Assembly: GCA_963815305.1 (NCBI GenBank)
Contig: CAWFFW010000001.1
Coordinates: 1,178,001-1,242,000, forward strand
Reading direction: 5' to 3'
Source of the DNA: CAXBID01 sp963815305
GTDB taxonomy: Bacteria > Bacteroidota > Bacteroidia > Flavobacteriales > Flavobacteriaceae
DNA: 64,000 nt
Shown here piece after piece: positions 9,280 to 17,587 of this stretch. The position numbers and the translations under genes are program-made. The notes under the pieces are model-generated. The model saw nothing but the letters and a program-made list of their open reading frames with translations, was not told the DNA's origin and made no database searches. How positions within the stretch are numbered: the stretch's first letter is position 1; each line of letters begins with the position of its first letter.

Positions 9280-9427
9280 ATGGGTTAAAATACTTCTCAA
9301 AAAAGGCAACTAAACCTTTAAATGTTTATTAATTTTAATATTAGGTAATAATTGTGTTAATCATTATTATTATTGATGTAAACCAGTAGGCATCATTACA
9401 AATTACTGCTAATATAATATAAACATT

Positions 9428-9877
9428 ATGAGTACTTACACAGAAAATATAAGCGAAAAGCTTAACGATATTTTAGAAAAAACTTACGACGCAGAAAAAG
9501 GTTTCAAAAAAGCTGCAGAAAACGTAAAAAATCCTGCTTTAAAAAGCTATTTTAAACAAAAAGCAGACGAGCGCTATAATTTTGGACACGAATTAAAGTC
9601 TGAAATTAAATCATTTGGAGAGGATGTCGATAAAGGCGGAAGTATCACTGGTACGATTCACAGAGCTTGGATGGATACCAAAGCATTGTTTTCAACAGAA
9701 GATGAAGAGTCTATGCTTGAAGAGGCTATTAGAGGAGAAAAATCAGCCATATCTGAATACGATGATGTGATAAGCGACACGGCTTTACCAGAAAGCACGA
9801 AGTCTATCCTTACCTCGCAAAAAACTCGCATTGAAAAAGGGTTATCAAGAATTAAATCATTAGAGGATTTACACTAA
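9428..9877 (+). CDS. PA2169-type four-helix-bundle protein (DUF2383)
   Basis: This 149-residue, all-helical, soluble and highly charged protein has the ferritin-like DUF2383 pattern. Helix 1 is ISEKLNDILEKTYDAEKGF. The conserved middle segment is GSITGTIHRAWMDTKALF, and the helix ILEEAIRGEKSAISEYDD-like stretch follows at about 100-118. Members are associated with stress or stationary-phase expression, and their biochemical function is unknown. The gene stands between topoisomerase IB and DUF1328, consistent with a stress-related gene group. Confidence 0.85.
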   Translation: MSTYTENISEKLNDILEKTYDAEKGFKKAAENVKNPALKSYFKQKADERYNFGHELKSEIKSFGEDVDKGGSITGTIHRAWMDTKALFSTEDEESMLEEAIRGEKSAISEYDDVISDTALPESTKSILTSQKTRIEKGLSRIKSLEDLH

Positions 9878-9976
9878 AAATTTAATTTAAATTTGATAGT
9901 GTTAACTTTTAATCGAATAGTGTCACTATTAAAACCCATACATCATTAATTTTGTATTGGTTGGTTAGTTAGAATT

Positions 9977-10021
9977 AGACTTTGATATTGCATATAAAAT
10001 GTGGTTCAAGGTCTTTTTTTA
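9977..10021 (+). terminator. Possible terminator after the DUF2383 gene
   Basis: AGACTTT (9977-9983) can pair with AAGGTCT (10008-10014) and is followed directly by a run of T. The loop is long (24 bases), so this is only a weak candidate. Confidence 0.35.
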
Positions 10022-10155
10022 TCTCACTGATTATCAGTAGTTATTTGAGTCAAATTATCAATTATCAGAGCTAAGTGAAATAAAATATTTAAATTATTTT
10101 ACAATCGGTTAAGATTGAGAGTCAATCTTTATTATAATCTTAAAAACCAAATTAT

Positions 10156-10317
10156 ATGTTACGTTGGACAATCATATTTATAGTCATTGCAATAATCGCA
10201 GGAATCTTAGGATTTGGAGGAATAGCAGGTGGAGCTGCTGGAATTGCAAAAATTTTATTTTTTATTTTTTTAGTACTATTCGTTATATCGCTTTTTAGAG
10301 GTGGATTGAAGAGGTAG
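10156..10317 (+). CDS. DUF1328 (YtjA-like) small membrane protein
   Basis: This 53-residue protein reads MLRWTIIFIVIAIIAGILGF, then a Gly/Ala-rich turn GGIAGGAAGIAK, then a second hydrophobic helix and the basic end RGGLKR. That is the complete pattern of DUF1328/YtjA proteins: two short transmembrane helices with GFGGIA between them. It is too short for usual ORF cut-offs but clearly coding, with a perfect terminator hairpin 43 bases after its stop. Function is unknown; homologues are often stress-induced. Confidence 0.88.
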   Translation: MLRWTIIFIVIAIIAGILGFGGIAGGAAGIAKILFFIFLVLFVISLFRGGLKR

Positions 10318-10359
10318 TTAAAATTAAAAATTTAATAAAAATTAAACTAAACATTATAA

Positions 10360-10386
10360 GTCTCGCTCAACCAGCGAGACTTTTTA
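10360..10386 (+). terminator. Intrinsic terminator after the DUF1328 gene
   Basis: A perfect 8-bp stem GTCTCGCT/AGCGAGAC with a 5-base loop (CAACC) is followed by TTTTT. Confidence 0.85.
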
Positions 10387-10399
10387 AAGTAAAAATATT

Positions 10400-10948
10400 A
10401 TGAAAAAATTCTTATTACAAAATAAAAGAGCTCTATTGGGCGGAACCGTATCTGCCTGCATCATAGGGCTAGGTGTTTTTGTATTGGGAAACGTATCTGG
10501 TTACGAAGCCAAACATTTATTAAACGCATCATTACCTGGCATTAATATGTTGTGCAATACAATAATTTTAGCTTCTGCTACCATACTTGCGTTGTTACTA
10601 ACTTCATTGGGTATTAGTTCTGGCATCGAATCGAAATTAAAAGATCAACACTATTATGAAATTTTAAATATAGCTAAGATTGATACTGTACTTTTTATTG
10701 GGGTGCTTATCCTTTTTCAGTTATTTAATATACCCATAACTGAAGCTGAAAATGTACCTACGCAATGGTTTAAAATAATATATTGGGCTACGTTATTAGC
10801 TTCTTCTATTATAAGTGGCGCTATGGTGGTAGTGATATTAATGCTATACAATACTGTAACCAATATTGTTATTATCGTAGGACTCGGAAAGGAACATCCA
10901 CTAATAAACTCTTCGGATGTTAACCAAGAAAATGAAATAGAAGATTAG
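10400..10948 (+). CDS. Four-helix integral membrane protein of unknown function
   Basis: The 182-residue protein has about four transmembrane segments (roughly 13-32, 48-72, 92-112, 127-160), short loops and a polar acidic C-terminus (NQENEIED). No conserved catalytic or binding motif is visible and I do not recognise the family. It starts 14 bases after the terminator of the DUF1328 gene, so its promoter must overlap that terminator region or transcription reads through. It belongs to the same block of envelope genes. Confidence 0.7.
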   Translation: MKKFLLQNKRALLGGTVSACIIGLGVFVLGNVSGYEAKHLLNASLPGINMLCNTIILASATILALLLTSLGISSGIESKLKDQHYYEILNIAKIDTVLFIGVLILFQLFNIPITEAENVPTQWFKIIYWATLLASSIISGAMVVVILMLYNTVTNIVIIVGLGKEHPLINSSDVNQENEIED

Positions 10949-10967
10949 TAAAATAAATCATAAACAT

Positions 10968-12041
10968 TTATCCATTATTCAAATCATTTAAATTAACACT
11001 ATTATCTTTATACTTATTTCGATATAAAATGGCATTACATCCATACTTTTCTTTGAAAATCTTACAAAAATAACTTCTACTTGTAAACCCTACTTTGTAT
11101 GCGATTTCAGAAATATTATAATCTGAATTTAATAATAAATCGTGTGATTCTTCGATTCTGGTGTTTTTTATAAAGTTTGATACCGTAGTATTATGTATGA
11201 GTTTAAAGCCTTCTTGAAGTTTTGATGGAGACAATATAACTTTCGCACATAAATCTTTTATGGTGTGATTTAACATTGGACTTTCAATGATATAATCAGT
11301 CAATTGCTGCACTTTTTTTAATTCTAATTTGGAGAGATTAGTAATCACACGTTCATGATGAATTTCATTATAAAGTTGTTCAATTTGCATTGAAAGTATG
11401 ATTTGAAATTGACTTTCAAAAAACAACATATTCGAAATTTGAAAATTAGTTCTACTAAGTTTTAATAAGCTCAGTTGTTTATTTATTTCAAGATTACAAG
11501 TACATTGATAAACATAGGTTGGCAATGAATTAAAGACTTCTTTTAATGCTGATATATTAGTTAAAGGAGTATTAAATTTTCTTTCAAGTTCTTCAAAATA
11601 TTGTTCTTTATTTATACTGATAACAGCATAGACAAATCGTTTATTCTTTTTTAAAGTAATTTCACTTGTACAATCCTTATTAGCTCCAAATATAGACGTA
11701 CTAAATTCTTCGATTTGAGTATATTTTTCTTCGCCTTTAAAGTTATGATAACAAACCCCTTCTTCGCCATAAAAAAAATAAATATAGTCTTGAGAATCAT
11801 TATATAATGGAAATGTAAATGTATCAGAAAGCAGTAAATCATATTGGGTTACAGACATCCCGTTATTAAAATCTACATTTTTTATAGTCCCTTTACCATA
11901 CTTTTTATCAATTTTTAAAGTTTGAAAACCACTCTCAATACATCCCGATGCATTTAGCAATATTTTTAGATTTGCTAACTGGGGTGAAACACCTATACTT
12001 CTGACCTTATTATTATTATTATTATTATTTAAATGATTCAT
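10968..12041 (-). CDS. AraC family transcriptional regulator (PchR-like), copy 1
   Basis: The 357-residue regulator has a C-terminal AraC DNA-binding domain at about 255-345: first helix-turn-helix around LSPSKLQEGFKLIHNTTV and second around ISEIAYKVGFTSRSYFCKIFKEKYG. The N-terminal domain carries GKGTIKNVDFNNGMSVTQYD, as in PchR-type regulators. The N-terminus contains seven consecutive Asn encoded by a perfect (ATT)7 repeat on the plus strand. It is one of three paralogues in 4.3 kb. The target is unknown. The 230 bases upstream, shared with the divergent SRAP-like gene, are AT-rich without a clear operator. Confidence 0.87.
   Translation of the reverse strand: MNHLNNNNNNNKVRSIGVSPQLANLKILLNASGCIESGFQTLKIDKKYGKGTIKNVDFNNGMSVTQYDLLLSDTFTFPLYNDSQDYIYFFYGEEGVCYHNFKGEEKYTQIEEFSTSIFGANKDCTSEITLKKNKRFVYAVISINKEQYFEELERKFNTPLTNISALKEVFNSLPTYVYQCTCNLEINKQLSLLKLSRTNFQISNMLFFESQFQIILSMQIEQLYNEIHHERVITNLSKLELKKVQQLTDYIIESPMLNHTIKDLCAKVILSPSKLQEGFKLIHNTTVSNFIKNTRIEESHDLLLNSDYNISEIAYKVGFTSRSYFCKIFKEKYGCNAILYRNKYKDNSVNLNDLNNG
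12008..12028. repeat. (ATT)7 microsatellite inside the AraC gene
   Basis: Seven perfect ATT units read as seven Asn codons on the minus strand, starting at residue 5 of the AraC regulator. Changes in unit number keep the reading frame. Confidence 0.75.
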
Positions 12042-12271
12042 TTTAAAATGATGGAAACTGATGATTTGTATTATCCATGAATGACAAAAATACAGCGTGT
12101 TTTACAACTTCGTTATCATTATCCAATCATTATGTAGCTTTATTCTGCACAAAAATATTTCTAAAGTCTTAAAACTATTTAACACACTATGAATGATTTG
12201 AGTTAAATATTTGTTGTATTAAAACAATTAATTTTAACCTAATTTACGATCTTGCAGTAACAAAATGAGTT

Positions 12272-12964
12272 ATGTATTATAAACTATCAAATACTTCTAA
12301 TATAGATGACATGGAGACCCTATTTGGATCACCATTCAAATACCCAAATTTGCATCAAAAGAGTGTTATGATTAACGGATTAGATGAGCAATCTTTACCC
12401 ATTATAACAGATTCTGATACAAAACAAATTCAATATGGAATTTGGGGGATTTTGCCTCAAGACTTTAAAGAAGACTGGCAGGTGTTTCAAAACGCACAAA
12501 ATACACTAAATTTATCGCTTTCAGATATAGAAAACTCAAACATGTTTTCGGTGGAAAGACGTTGCGTAGCTATTGTTTCAGGATTCTTTAAAACCTATAT
12601 TCATGATGGAGAATTATATCCATTTTATATTTATCCAAAGTCTAGAAAACCTTTCGCTATCGCTGGTATTTATAACATAACTAACGATGGTTACATAACT
12701 TTTAGTCTGTTGCTAGCAAAACAAAATTTAAAAACGCCTAATTGTAAAAATTTAGGAAACATTGTTCCAGTAGCTTTAGCATCAAATCATTATCAAAAAT
12801 GGCTTTCTGAAGATTTTCAACAGCTATTAGAAAACAATAACTCTAATATCGATTTATTAAATTTTCAATGCCATCCTATAGCTAAGGAATTCTATAAGAA
12901 CGATATATTATTTGACTCCTTATTGGATTCAACTGATTATGAATCTTTAGCTATTTTATTTTGA
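12272..12964 (+). CDS. SRAP (YedK/HMCES)-family protein lacking the catalytic residues
   Basis: This 230-residue protein has the SRAP fold landmarks: WGILPQDFKEDW (normally WGLVPxW), then RRCVAIVSGFFKTY (normally RRCLIPADGFYEW), AIAGIY, and GNIVPVALA (normally HxRMPVIL). SRAP enzymes cross-link to abasic sites in single-stranded DNA through Cys2, aided by a Glu in GFYEW and a His before RMP. Here residue 2 is Tyr (MYYKL), the Glu position is Lys or Thr, and the His is absent. The N-terminal Met directly abuts the fold, so a mis-called start does not explain the missing Cys. Probably a non-catalytic homologue; the role is unknown. Confidence 0.72.
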   Translation: MYYKLSNTSNIDDMETLFGSPFKYPNLHQKSVMINGLDEQSLPIITDSDTKQIQYGIWGILPQDFKEDWQVFQNAQNTLNLSLSDIENSNMFSVERRCVAIVSGFFKTYIHDGELYPFYIYPKSRKPFAIAGIYNITNDGYITFSLLLAKQNLKTPNCKNLGNIVPVALASNHYQKWLSEDFQQLLENNNSNIDLLNFQCHPIAKEFYKNDILFDSLLDSTDYESLAILF

Positions 12965-14011
12965 TATTTTCTGAACTTTTTTCAAAGAATCTCTGTATTC
13001 AATAGGTAAAATACCATATTTATCATAAAACACTTTAGAAAAATAACTTCTACTCTTGTATCCTATACAATAAACTATTTCAGAAATAGTTTTGTCTGTA
13101 TTTTTAATTAAATCTCTACCTATTTCTAATTTAATTTGCCTGATATATTCATTTACAGATTTTGAGTATAAAAGCTTAAACCCCAATTGTAATTTTTTAG
13201 GTGTTATACCGAATAGAGTCGTTAAAGTTTTTATAGACATATAATAAGATACATGATCTACAATATACTTAGCTGCTTCATGTATTTTTTTAATATCATT
13301 TTTAGTTAAAGTATCGGGAATAAACTCTTTACAAACAAAATTTTTGTGTTCAGCAATTTGCAAGGCCATAATTAAATTTAATTGGCCTTCAATAGACAAC
13401 GATTTGATAATTCCAGAACCTTTAACAGTGTTTAAATCCTTAATTTCGCTTGCTATACTTAAATTATAGCCACCCATGTGCTTGTAAGGTAAATTTTTAC
13501 TTTCACCTTTAAAAAGTGATAAAAGTACATTCTGTAAAGCATCAATATTATTATTTTTCTTTTTTCTATATTCTTTAGAAAGTACTTGAATAACATTAAG
13601 CTTAACGTTTACCTGACTAGGAAATAAATATATATTTTGAGAATTTATTTTGTTTGATAAAATTATATTTTGGAAACGCTCCAACTGAACATAATTATTA
13701 TCAGAATTATTATATTTTAATGTACCTTCTGATACAAATAAAAACTCAATAGGTGTGTATTCAGTTATTTTATAAATAATTTTTAAATCTTTATAAAAAT
13801 AAACATCGTAATCTAGCAGCGTAATTCCCCAATCAAATGAGATTGTTCTTATTTTACCCTGCCCTAATTCATTTTTAAATTCTAATATTTCTTCACCATT
13901 ATTAATAGTGATGGTACCTTTTAGATTTTCGTTCAATTGATTAATAACTGAGCGTTTTTCTAAATTATCAATTTCTATAATTTTCATTTTACAATTAATT
14001 AAATTCAACAC
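12956..14011 (-). CDS. AraC family transcriptional regulator (PchR-like), copy 2
   Basis: The 351-residue paralogue of the flanking regulators has N-terminal GQGKIRTISFDWGITLLDYD and a C-terminal double helix-turn-helix (FGITPKKLQLGFKLLYSKSV, then ISEIVYCIGYKSRSYFSKVF). Its 3' end overlaps the SRAP-like gene by nine bases in convergent orientation. The N-terminus MLNLINCKMKIIEID may be over-long; Met9 (13987) is an alternative start. The sequence is very AT-rich and Lys/Asn-rich, more so than copy 3. Ligand and targets are unknown. Confidence 0.85.
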   Translation of the reverse strand: MLNLINCKMKIIEIDNLEKRSVINQLNENLKGTITINNGEEILEFKNELGQGKIRTISFDWGITLLDYDVYFYKDLKIIYKITEYTPIEFLFVSEGTLKYNNSDNNYVQLERFQNIILSNKINSQNIYLFPSQVNVKLNVIQVLSKEYRKKKNNNIDALQNVLLSLFKGESKNLPYKHMGGYNLSIASEIKDLNTVKGSGIIKSLSIEGQLNLIMALQIAEHKNFVCKEFIPDTLTKNDIKKIHEAAKYIVDHVSYYMSIKTLTTLFGITPKKLQLGFKLLYSKSVNEYIRQIKLEIGRDLIKNTDKTISEIVYCIGYKSRSYFSKVFYDKYGILPIEYRDSLKKVQKISK

Positions 14012-14195
14012 AATCGTTGGTTGATTTTAATTTTGGTTGGTTTGATCGTAATTGCAAAAAAACTACAATTGTAAGGTTATCTTTAACAATATTGAAACAT
14101 TAGTTAACACAATTAGTCTATTTAACTTCTATTTTATTATCACAAAAATTTCATAAAGTGATATAAATCAATAATTTACATGAAATAAATAAGGA

Positions 14196-15227
14196 TTAAG
14201 CAGTACGTTTTCGACGCCGTTGTTTTACGTAATCTTTTGGAGAAATTCCATAGCGTTCTTTAAATAGCTTAGAAAAATAGCTTCTACTATTTATACCTAT
14301 TTTATAGGTGATTTCGGTAATATTTAAATCAGAATTTTCTAAAAGGTTTTTAGCAAATTCTAATCTATGGTTTTTTATATACTCATTTACAGAAGTTTTA
14401 AAAAGCGTCTTAAAACCTGATTGGAGCGTGTTTTGATTGAGTCCTACTCGTTTAGCCAACTTGTGCACATTAATCCTCACGTCCAACTCTTTTTTAATAA
14501 TGTCTACAGCGCTTTCTATTTTTTCAATAGTTGCTTTTCTAAGTAATGAATCAACCTTTTTACCTTGTAAATGATCTGAATACGATTGTATTTGAGACGT
14601 TAAAATTTCATAAGTTTTACCCTCTAAAAATACGGGTTTCATAAATTCATCAAGCTCACAAGTTTTAAATTCTTCAATCACTCTAGACGTTTCTAAAGAG
14701 AAGTGATCCTTATTAAAAACATGGTTTACGCCATTTAAATCCTTAAAAATTAGTGCTAAATCTTCAGATAAATTCTCAGAAAATGCGTCAATTTTTTCCT
14801 CAAATAATTTTCGATTTATAATAATGATAAATGCACCAACAGGATCTGATTTTCCTAATTTTATAGCATGTGTAGATGATACACCGCTGGAAAACATGAT
14901 ACGCTGTAATTTTGAAATGGTTGTATCACTATCTTCTACTTCGCTTATGTGCGTAATTGGAGCATCACTATTAAATAATAGGTAAAGCGGGTTGGTTGAT
15001 TCTTTATCAAACCTAATTATGAAAGACTTTTTAAGGAGTACATTAAATTCTAAAACACTAACACCATGAGAGAATTGTAAGCTTCTAAAATATCCAGAGC
15101 CTAAATTTTCAGGAACGTCAAAACAATATTCATTGTTATTTGTTGCATACTTCACTGAAAAACTTTCAGCTAAACTACTTAAAAAATCTTCTGCCTGATC
15201 ACCAAAAATATTACAACTTGTACTCAT
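14196..15227 (-). CDS. AraC family transcriptional regulator (PchR-like), copy 3
   Basis: The 343-residue regulator has N-terminal GSGYFRSLQFSHGVSVLEFN and a C-terminal AraC domain (VGLNQNTLQSGFKTLFKTSV; ITEITYKIGINSRSYFSKLF; ISPKDY), ending in a basic tail KQRRRKR. It is organised exactly like copies 1 and 2. It is transcribed in the same direction but separated from copy 2 by 184 bases, so it probably has its own promoter. Function is not known beyond DNA binding. Confidence 0.87.
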   Translation of the reverse strand: MSTSCNIFGDQAEDFLSSLAESFSVKYATNNNEYCFDVPENLGSGYFRSLQFSHGVSVLEFNVLLKKSFIIRFDKESTNPLYLLFNSDAPITHISEVEDSDTTISKLQRIMFSSGVSSTHAIKLGKSDPVGAFIIIINRKLFEEKIDAFSENLSEDLALIFKDLNGVNHVFNKDHFSLETSRVIEEFKTCELDEFMKPVFLEGKTYEILTSQIQSYSDHLQGKKVDSLLRKATIEKIESAVDIIKKELDVRINVHKLAKRVGLNQNTLQSGFKTLFKTSVNEYIKNHRLEFAKNLLENSDLNITEITYKIGINSRSYFSKLFKERYGISPKDYVKQRRRKRTA

Positions 15228-15337
15228 TACCTCTATTTATGTTATAAATATAAGTTATAAATCATAACAAATAAAAATATGCACTATATGAGTTAATATT
15301 TTTTTTAAAATTAAACACATTCAAGCTTAAATATATT

Positions 15338-15629
15338 TTAATAATATACGAGATAGTTTTTTATTCCTTTTAATGATAATTTTTCAAGCTTCTGAAAATC
15401 TAATTTTATAAAATATTGCTTAAATATGGTTGTGAGTTCAGTATTTTGTATTAAAAATTCGTTTAATAATTCATTGGTCAATACTCAGGAATTTGTTTAA
15501 TGAGCTAAAATTTCAAAAGCTTTTAGTGGATGAGAAACAGATTAGGGATATGAAAATTTTATTTACTGTGTCTTACATTCATTAGGTAAACCTAGAGCTT
15601 TTACAGATGGATATGTCCATAAGTTCTAA
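15338..15629. pseudogene. Decayed intergenic region with coding-like fragments
   Basis: The 447-base gap between the AraC and pirin genes has no intact gene. On the minus strand, 15338-15483 stays open for about 48 codons (ending LSLKGIKNYLVYY and stop). On the plus strand, 15490-15591 reads NLFNELKFQKLLVDEKQIRD and further to a stop, and 15546-15629 reads GYENFIYCVLHSLGKPRAF and further to a stop. Such short overlapping coding-like pieces suggest gene remnants with frameshifts, but chance AT-rich reading frames are possible. The parent gene is not recognised. Confidence 0.25.
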
Positions 15630-15674
15630 CCCAACTAAATTCTACGTTTTAATAAAAACTTACATTAATGTAAA

Positions 15675-16391
15675 TTAATGCATTGGCACTTCAATAATGA
15701 TTACTTCTGAATATTTATTAGCGCTAATAGTTAAAATTTCAGTTTCCCAAACTCCAATAGCGTCACGAGAAGTCAATATACTTTCAGCAACTCCAACATT
15801 GCCCTCAGCTACAAAAATATAGAATCCGTTTTGTGATGACTTAACAGTTAAATCAATACTATTTCCAGATTCTAAATGAGATCTGTAAATATAAGCTTGT
15901 TGGCTAATTGGTAAAGCTTGGCCTTGCAATTTATCTTTTGGTGCAACAACCGTTATAAGTACATTCGTTCTTTCATCAAATGAAAATTTACGCTGCTCGT
16001 AATTAGGCTTAACATCGGTTTCTTCGGGAAGAATCCAAAGTTGTAAAAAATTAACATCCTCCGTTTTACTATCATTAAATTCCGAATGAGTAAGTCCTGT
16101 ACCAGCACTCATTACTTGCACTTCGCCCACTTCTATGGCACGTTTATTCCCCATATTATCCTTATGAGACAGCGCTCCTTTTAAAGGAATTGAAATAATC
16201 TCCATATTCTTATGCGGGTGTGTGCCAAACCCCATATTAGGTTGCACCACATCGTCATTTAATACACGTAATGCGCCAAAATTCATACGTTCTATATTTT
16301 GATAATTACCAAAACTAAACGTATGATATGATTTTAACCATCCATGATCTGCAAATCCTCTAGTTTCTGCTTTGTGAATTATTGTTTTCAT
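15675..16391 (-). CDS. Pirin family protein (YhaK/YhhW type)
   Basis: The 238-residue bicupin has the pirin N-terminus GWLKSYHTFSFGNY. Metal-binding residues are in GTHPHKNMEII, LSHKDN and GLTHSEFN. Relatives bind iron or other metals, and some show quercetin 2,3-dioxygenase activity. The length and the GWLKSYHTFSF start match the YhhW/YhaK subgroup, unlike the second pirin nearby. A TTTCC/GGAAA inverted element in its upstream region resembles the palindrome before the other pirin gene, so both may be controlled by the adjacent MarR regulator. Confidence 0.88.
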   Translation of the reverse strand: MKTIIHKAETRGFADHGWLKSYHTFSFGNYQNIERMNFGALRVLNDDVVQPNMGFGTHPHKNMEIISIPLKGALSHKDNMGNKRAIEVGEVQVMSAGTGLTHSEFNDSKTEDVNFLQLWILPEETDVKPNYEQRKFSFDERTNVLITVVAPKDKLQGQALPISQQAYIYRSHLESGNSIDLTVKSSQNGFYIFVAEGNVGVAESILTSRDAIGVWETEILTISANKYSEVIIIEVPMH

Positions 16392-16403
16392 AATAAATTT
16401 ATT

Positions 16404-16430
16404 TTTTCATTTCCTTGAAAACGGAAATCT
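16404..16430. promoter_or_regulatory. Candidate operator upstream of the YhhW-type pirin
   Basis: ATTTCCTTGAAAACGGAAAT contains inverted ATTTCC/GGAAAT arms with an 8-base spacer. Read on the minus strand it includes CAAGGAAA, also present in the element before the FMN reductase gene (18611-18624). It is an inferred relative of the MarR palindrome at 17553-17570. Confidence 0.3.
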
Positions 16431-16459
16431 TTTAATTAATGCATTATTTTTATTTTTTT

Positions 16460-16547
16460 GGCGGTACCACAGGGGTCGGGCTTTTCGCTGCAATCTTTCT
16501 GCTCGTTCCTTGCAAAAAGGATTTCCACTGCAATCCCTAACGCGCCA
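16460..16547. repeat. Dispersed flavobacterial repeat, copy 1
   Basis: The segment shares GGGTC(G/A)GGCTTT(C/T)CGCTGCAA and GGATTTCCA(C/T)TGCAATCC(C/T)TAA(C/T)GCG with a segment at 36075-36166. It begins with GGCGGTACC and ends with TAACGCGCC, so its ends are partly inverted. It is noticeably more GC-rich than its surroundings. It lies between the two pirin genes and holds no reading frame. Confidence 0.65.
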
Positions 16548-16611
16548 CTGTCATATATTTAATAGGCCCTTTAGGGGCTATAGAGGTGTCTGAAAATTTA
16601 ATTAATACCTC

Positions 16612-16645
16612 AAATCATGCAAAGTTTTAAAACCTTGCATGATTT
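16612..16645. terminator. Strong hairpin between the two pirin genes
   Basis: AAATCATGCAAAG pairs with CCTTGCATGATTT (one mismatch) around a self-complementary TTTTAAAA loop. It sits 23 bases beyond the stop of the upstream pirin gene (minus strand) and could end its transcript, although no long T-run follows. A second hairpin (CCCCCT/AGGGGG, 16655-16675) overlaps that stop codon. Confidence 0.45.
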
Positions 16646-16667
16646 AAGATATTTCCCCCTTCGTGAG

Positions 16668-17537
16668 TTAGGGGGTTAAAAATCCCATTTTACCCATTTG
16701 ATAATCGCGCATTGCTTCCATAATTTCCGTTTGCGTATTCATAACGTAGGGGCCGTAACTTGTTACTTTCTCATTAAAAGGTTCACCAGATATAAATAAT
16801 AATTTACTATCATCTTTACCTTTAAAAGAAAAGCCTTCTCCATCTTGATTAAATTGAATCAGTTGATTCTTATTCAATGCCAAAGTTTCAGAATCATTCA
16901 CAATAACGTCGCCTTTAAGTAAATACAAAATCCCTTGATGTGATTTTGGGAACGACATGGTTTTATGACCACCATTTTTAACAGAAATCATAAAAGCATT
17001 TACTGAGGTTTGTGTTTGAATGCGTCCATAATAACCTTCCAACTCACCTGCAATAACTTGAATTTTTATTTTCCCATCTTCAGATGAAACCACATTAAAG
17101 TCTTCATCTTTAGCATGCTGGTAATTAGCGGAAATCATTTTCTTTTCCGCTGGTAAATTCAGCCATAATTGAATACCTTCAATAACGCCTCCTTTTTTTA
17201 AAAAATCTTTGGTCGGACCTTCGGCATGAATAATACCTCTTCCTGCAGTCGTCCATTGCACATCACCAGCTTTAACAACACTTTCATTTCCTAGCGAATC
17301 TCTATGCAACTGCTCACCTTGAACCAAAAAAGTTATAGGCTCAAAACCACGATGAGGATGTGGACCTAAATCAAATGGATTGCTCTTTTCCGAAATTTCA
17401 TAAGGCCCATAATGATGTAACAATATAAAAGGATCAATGATATCAACACCTTGTGTTGGTAATGGTTGACGCAATCTAATAGGACCCATATTTACAAAAT
17501 CGCTACGTCCTACTCTTTTTATTGTATTTAATTTCAT
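16668..17537 (-). CDS. Pirin family protein (classical pirin)
   Basis: This 289-residue bicupin carries the classical pirin metal site: HPHRGFE in the first cupin (about residues 59-65), LHRDS and IIHAEGP. The C-terminal pirin domain ends near GPYVMNTQTEIMEAMRDY. Bacterial pirins act as redox-sensitive iron proteins or dioxygenases; the substrate is unknown. It is probably co-transcribed with the MarR gene 50 bases upstream, and the perfect palindrome at 17553-17570 lies between them, where a repressor would act. Confidence 0.9.
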   Translation of the reverse strand: MKLNTIKRVGRSDFVNMGPIRLRQPLPTQGVDIIDPFILLHHYGPYEISEKSNPFDLGPHPHRGFEPITFLVQGEQLHRDSLGNESVVKAGDVQWTTAGRGIIHAEGPTKDFLKKGGVIEGIQLWLNLPAEKKMISANYQHAKDEDFNVVSSEDGKIKIQVIAGELEGYYGRIQTQTSVNAFMISVKNGGHKTMSFPKSHQGILYLLKGDVIVNDSETLALNKNQLIQFNQDGEGFSFKGKDDSKLLFISGEPFNEKVTSYGPYVMNTQTEIMEAMRDYQMGKMGFLTP

Positions 17538-17552
17538 AATTATTATTATTTT

Positions 17553-17570
17553 TATTCTCCATGGAGAATA
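17553..17570. promoter_or_regulatory. Perfect 18-bp palindrome, likely MarR operator
   Basis: TATTCTCCATGGAGAATA is a perfect inverted repeat located 16 bases upstream of the pirin start codon and 18 bases downstream of the MarR stop. Its size and symmetry suit a winged-helix MarR dimer. Assignment to this regulator is inferred from position. Confidence 0.6.
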
Positions 17571-17587
17571 TTTAATTAAAAAAATAG

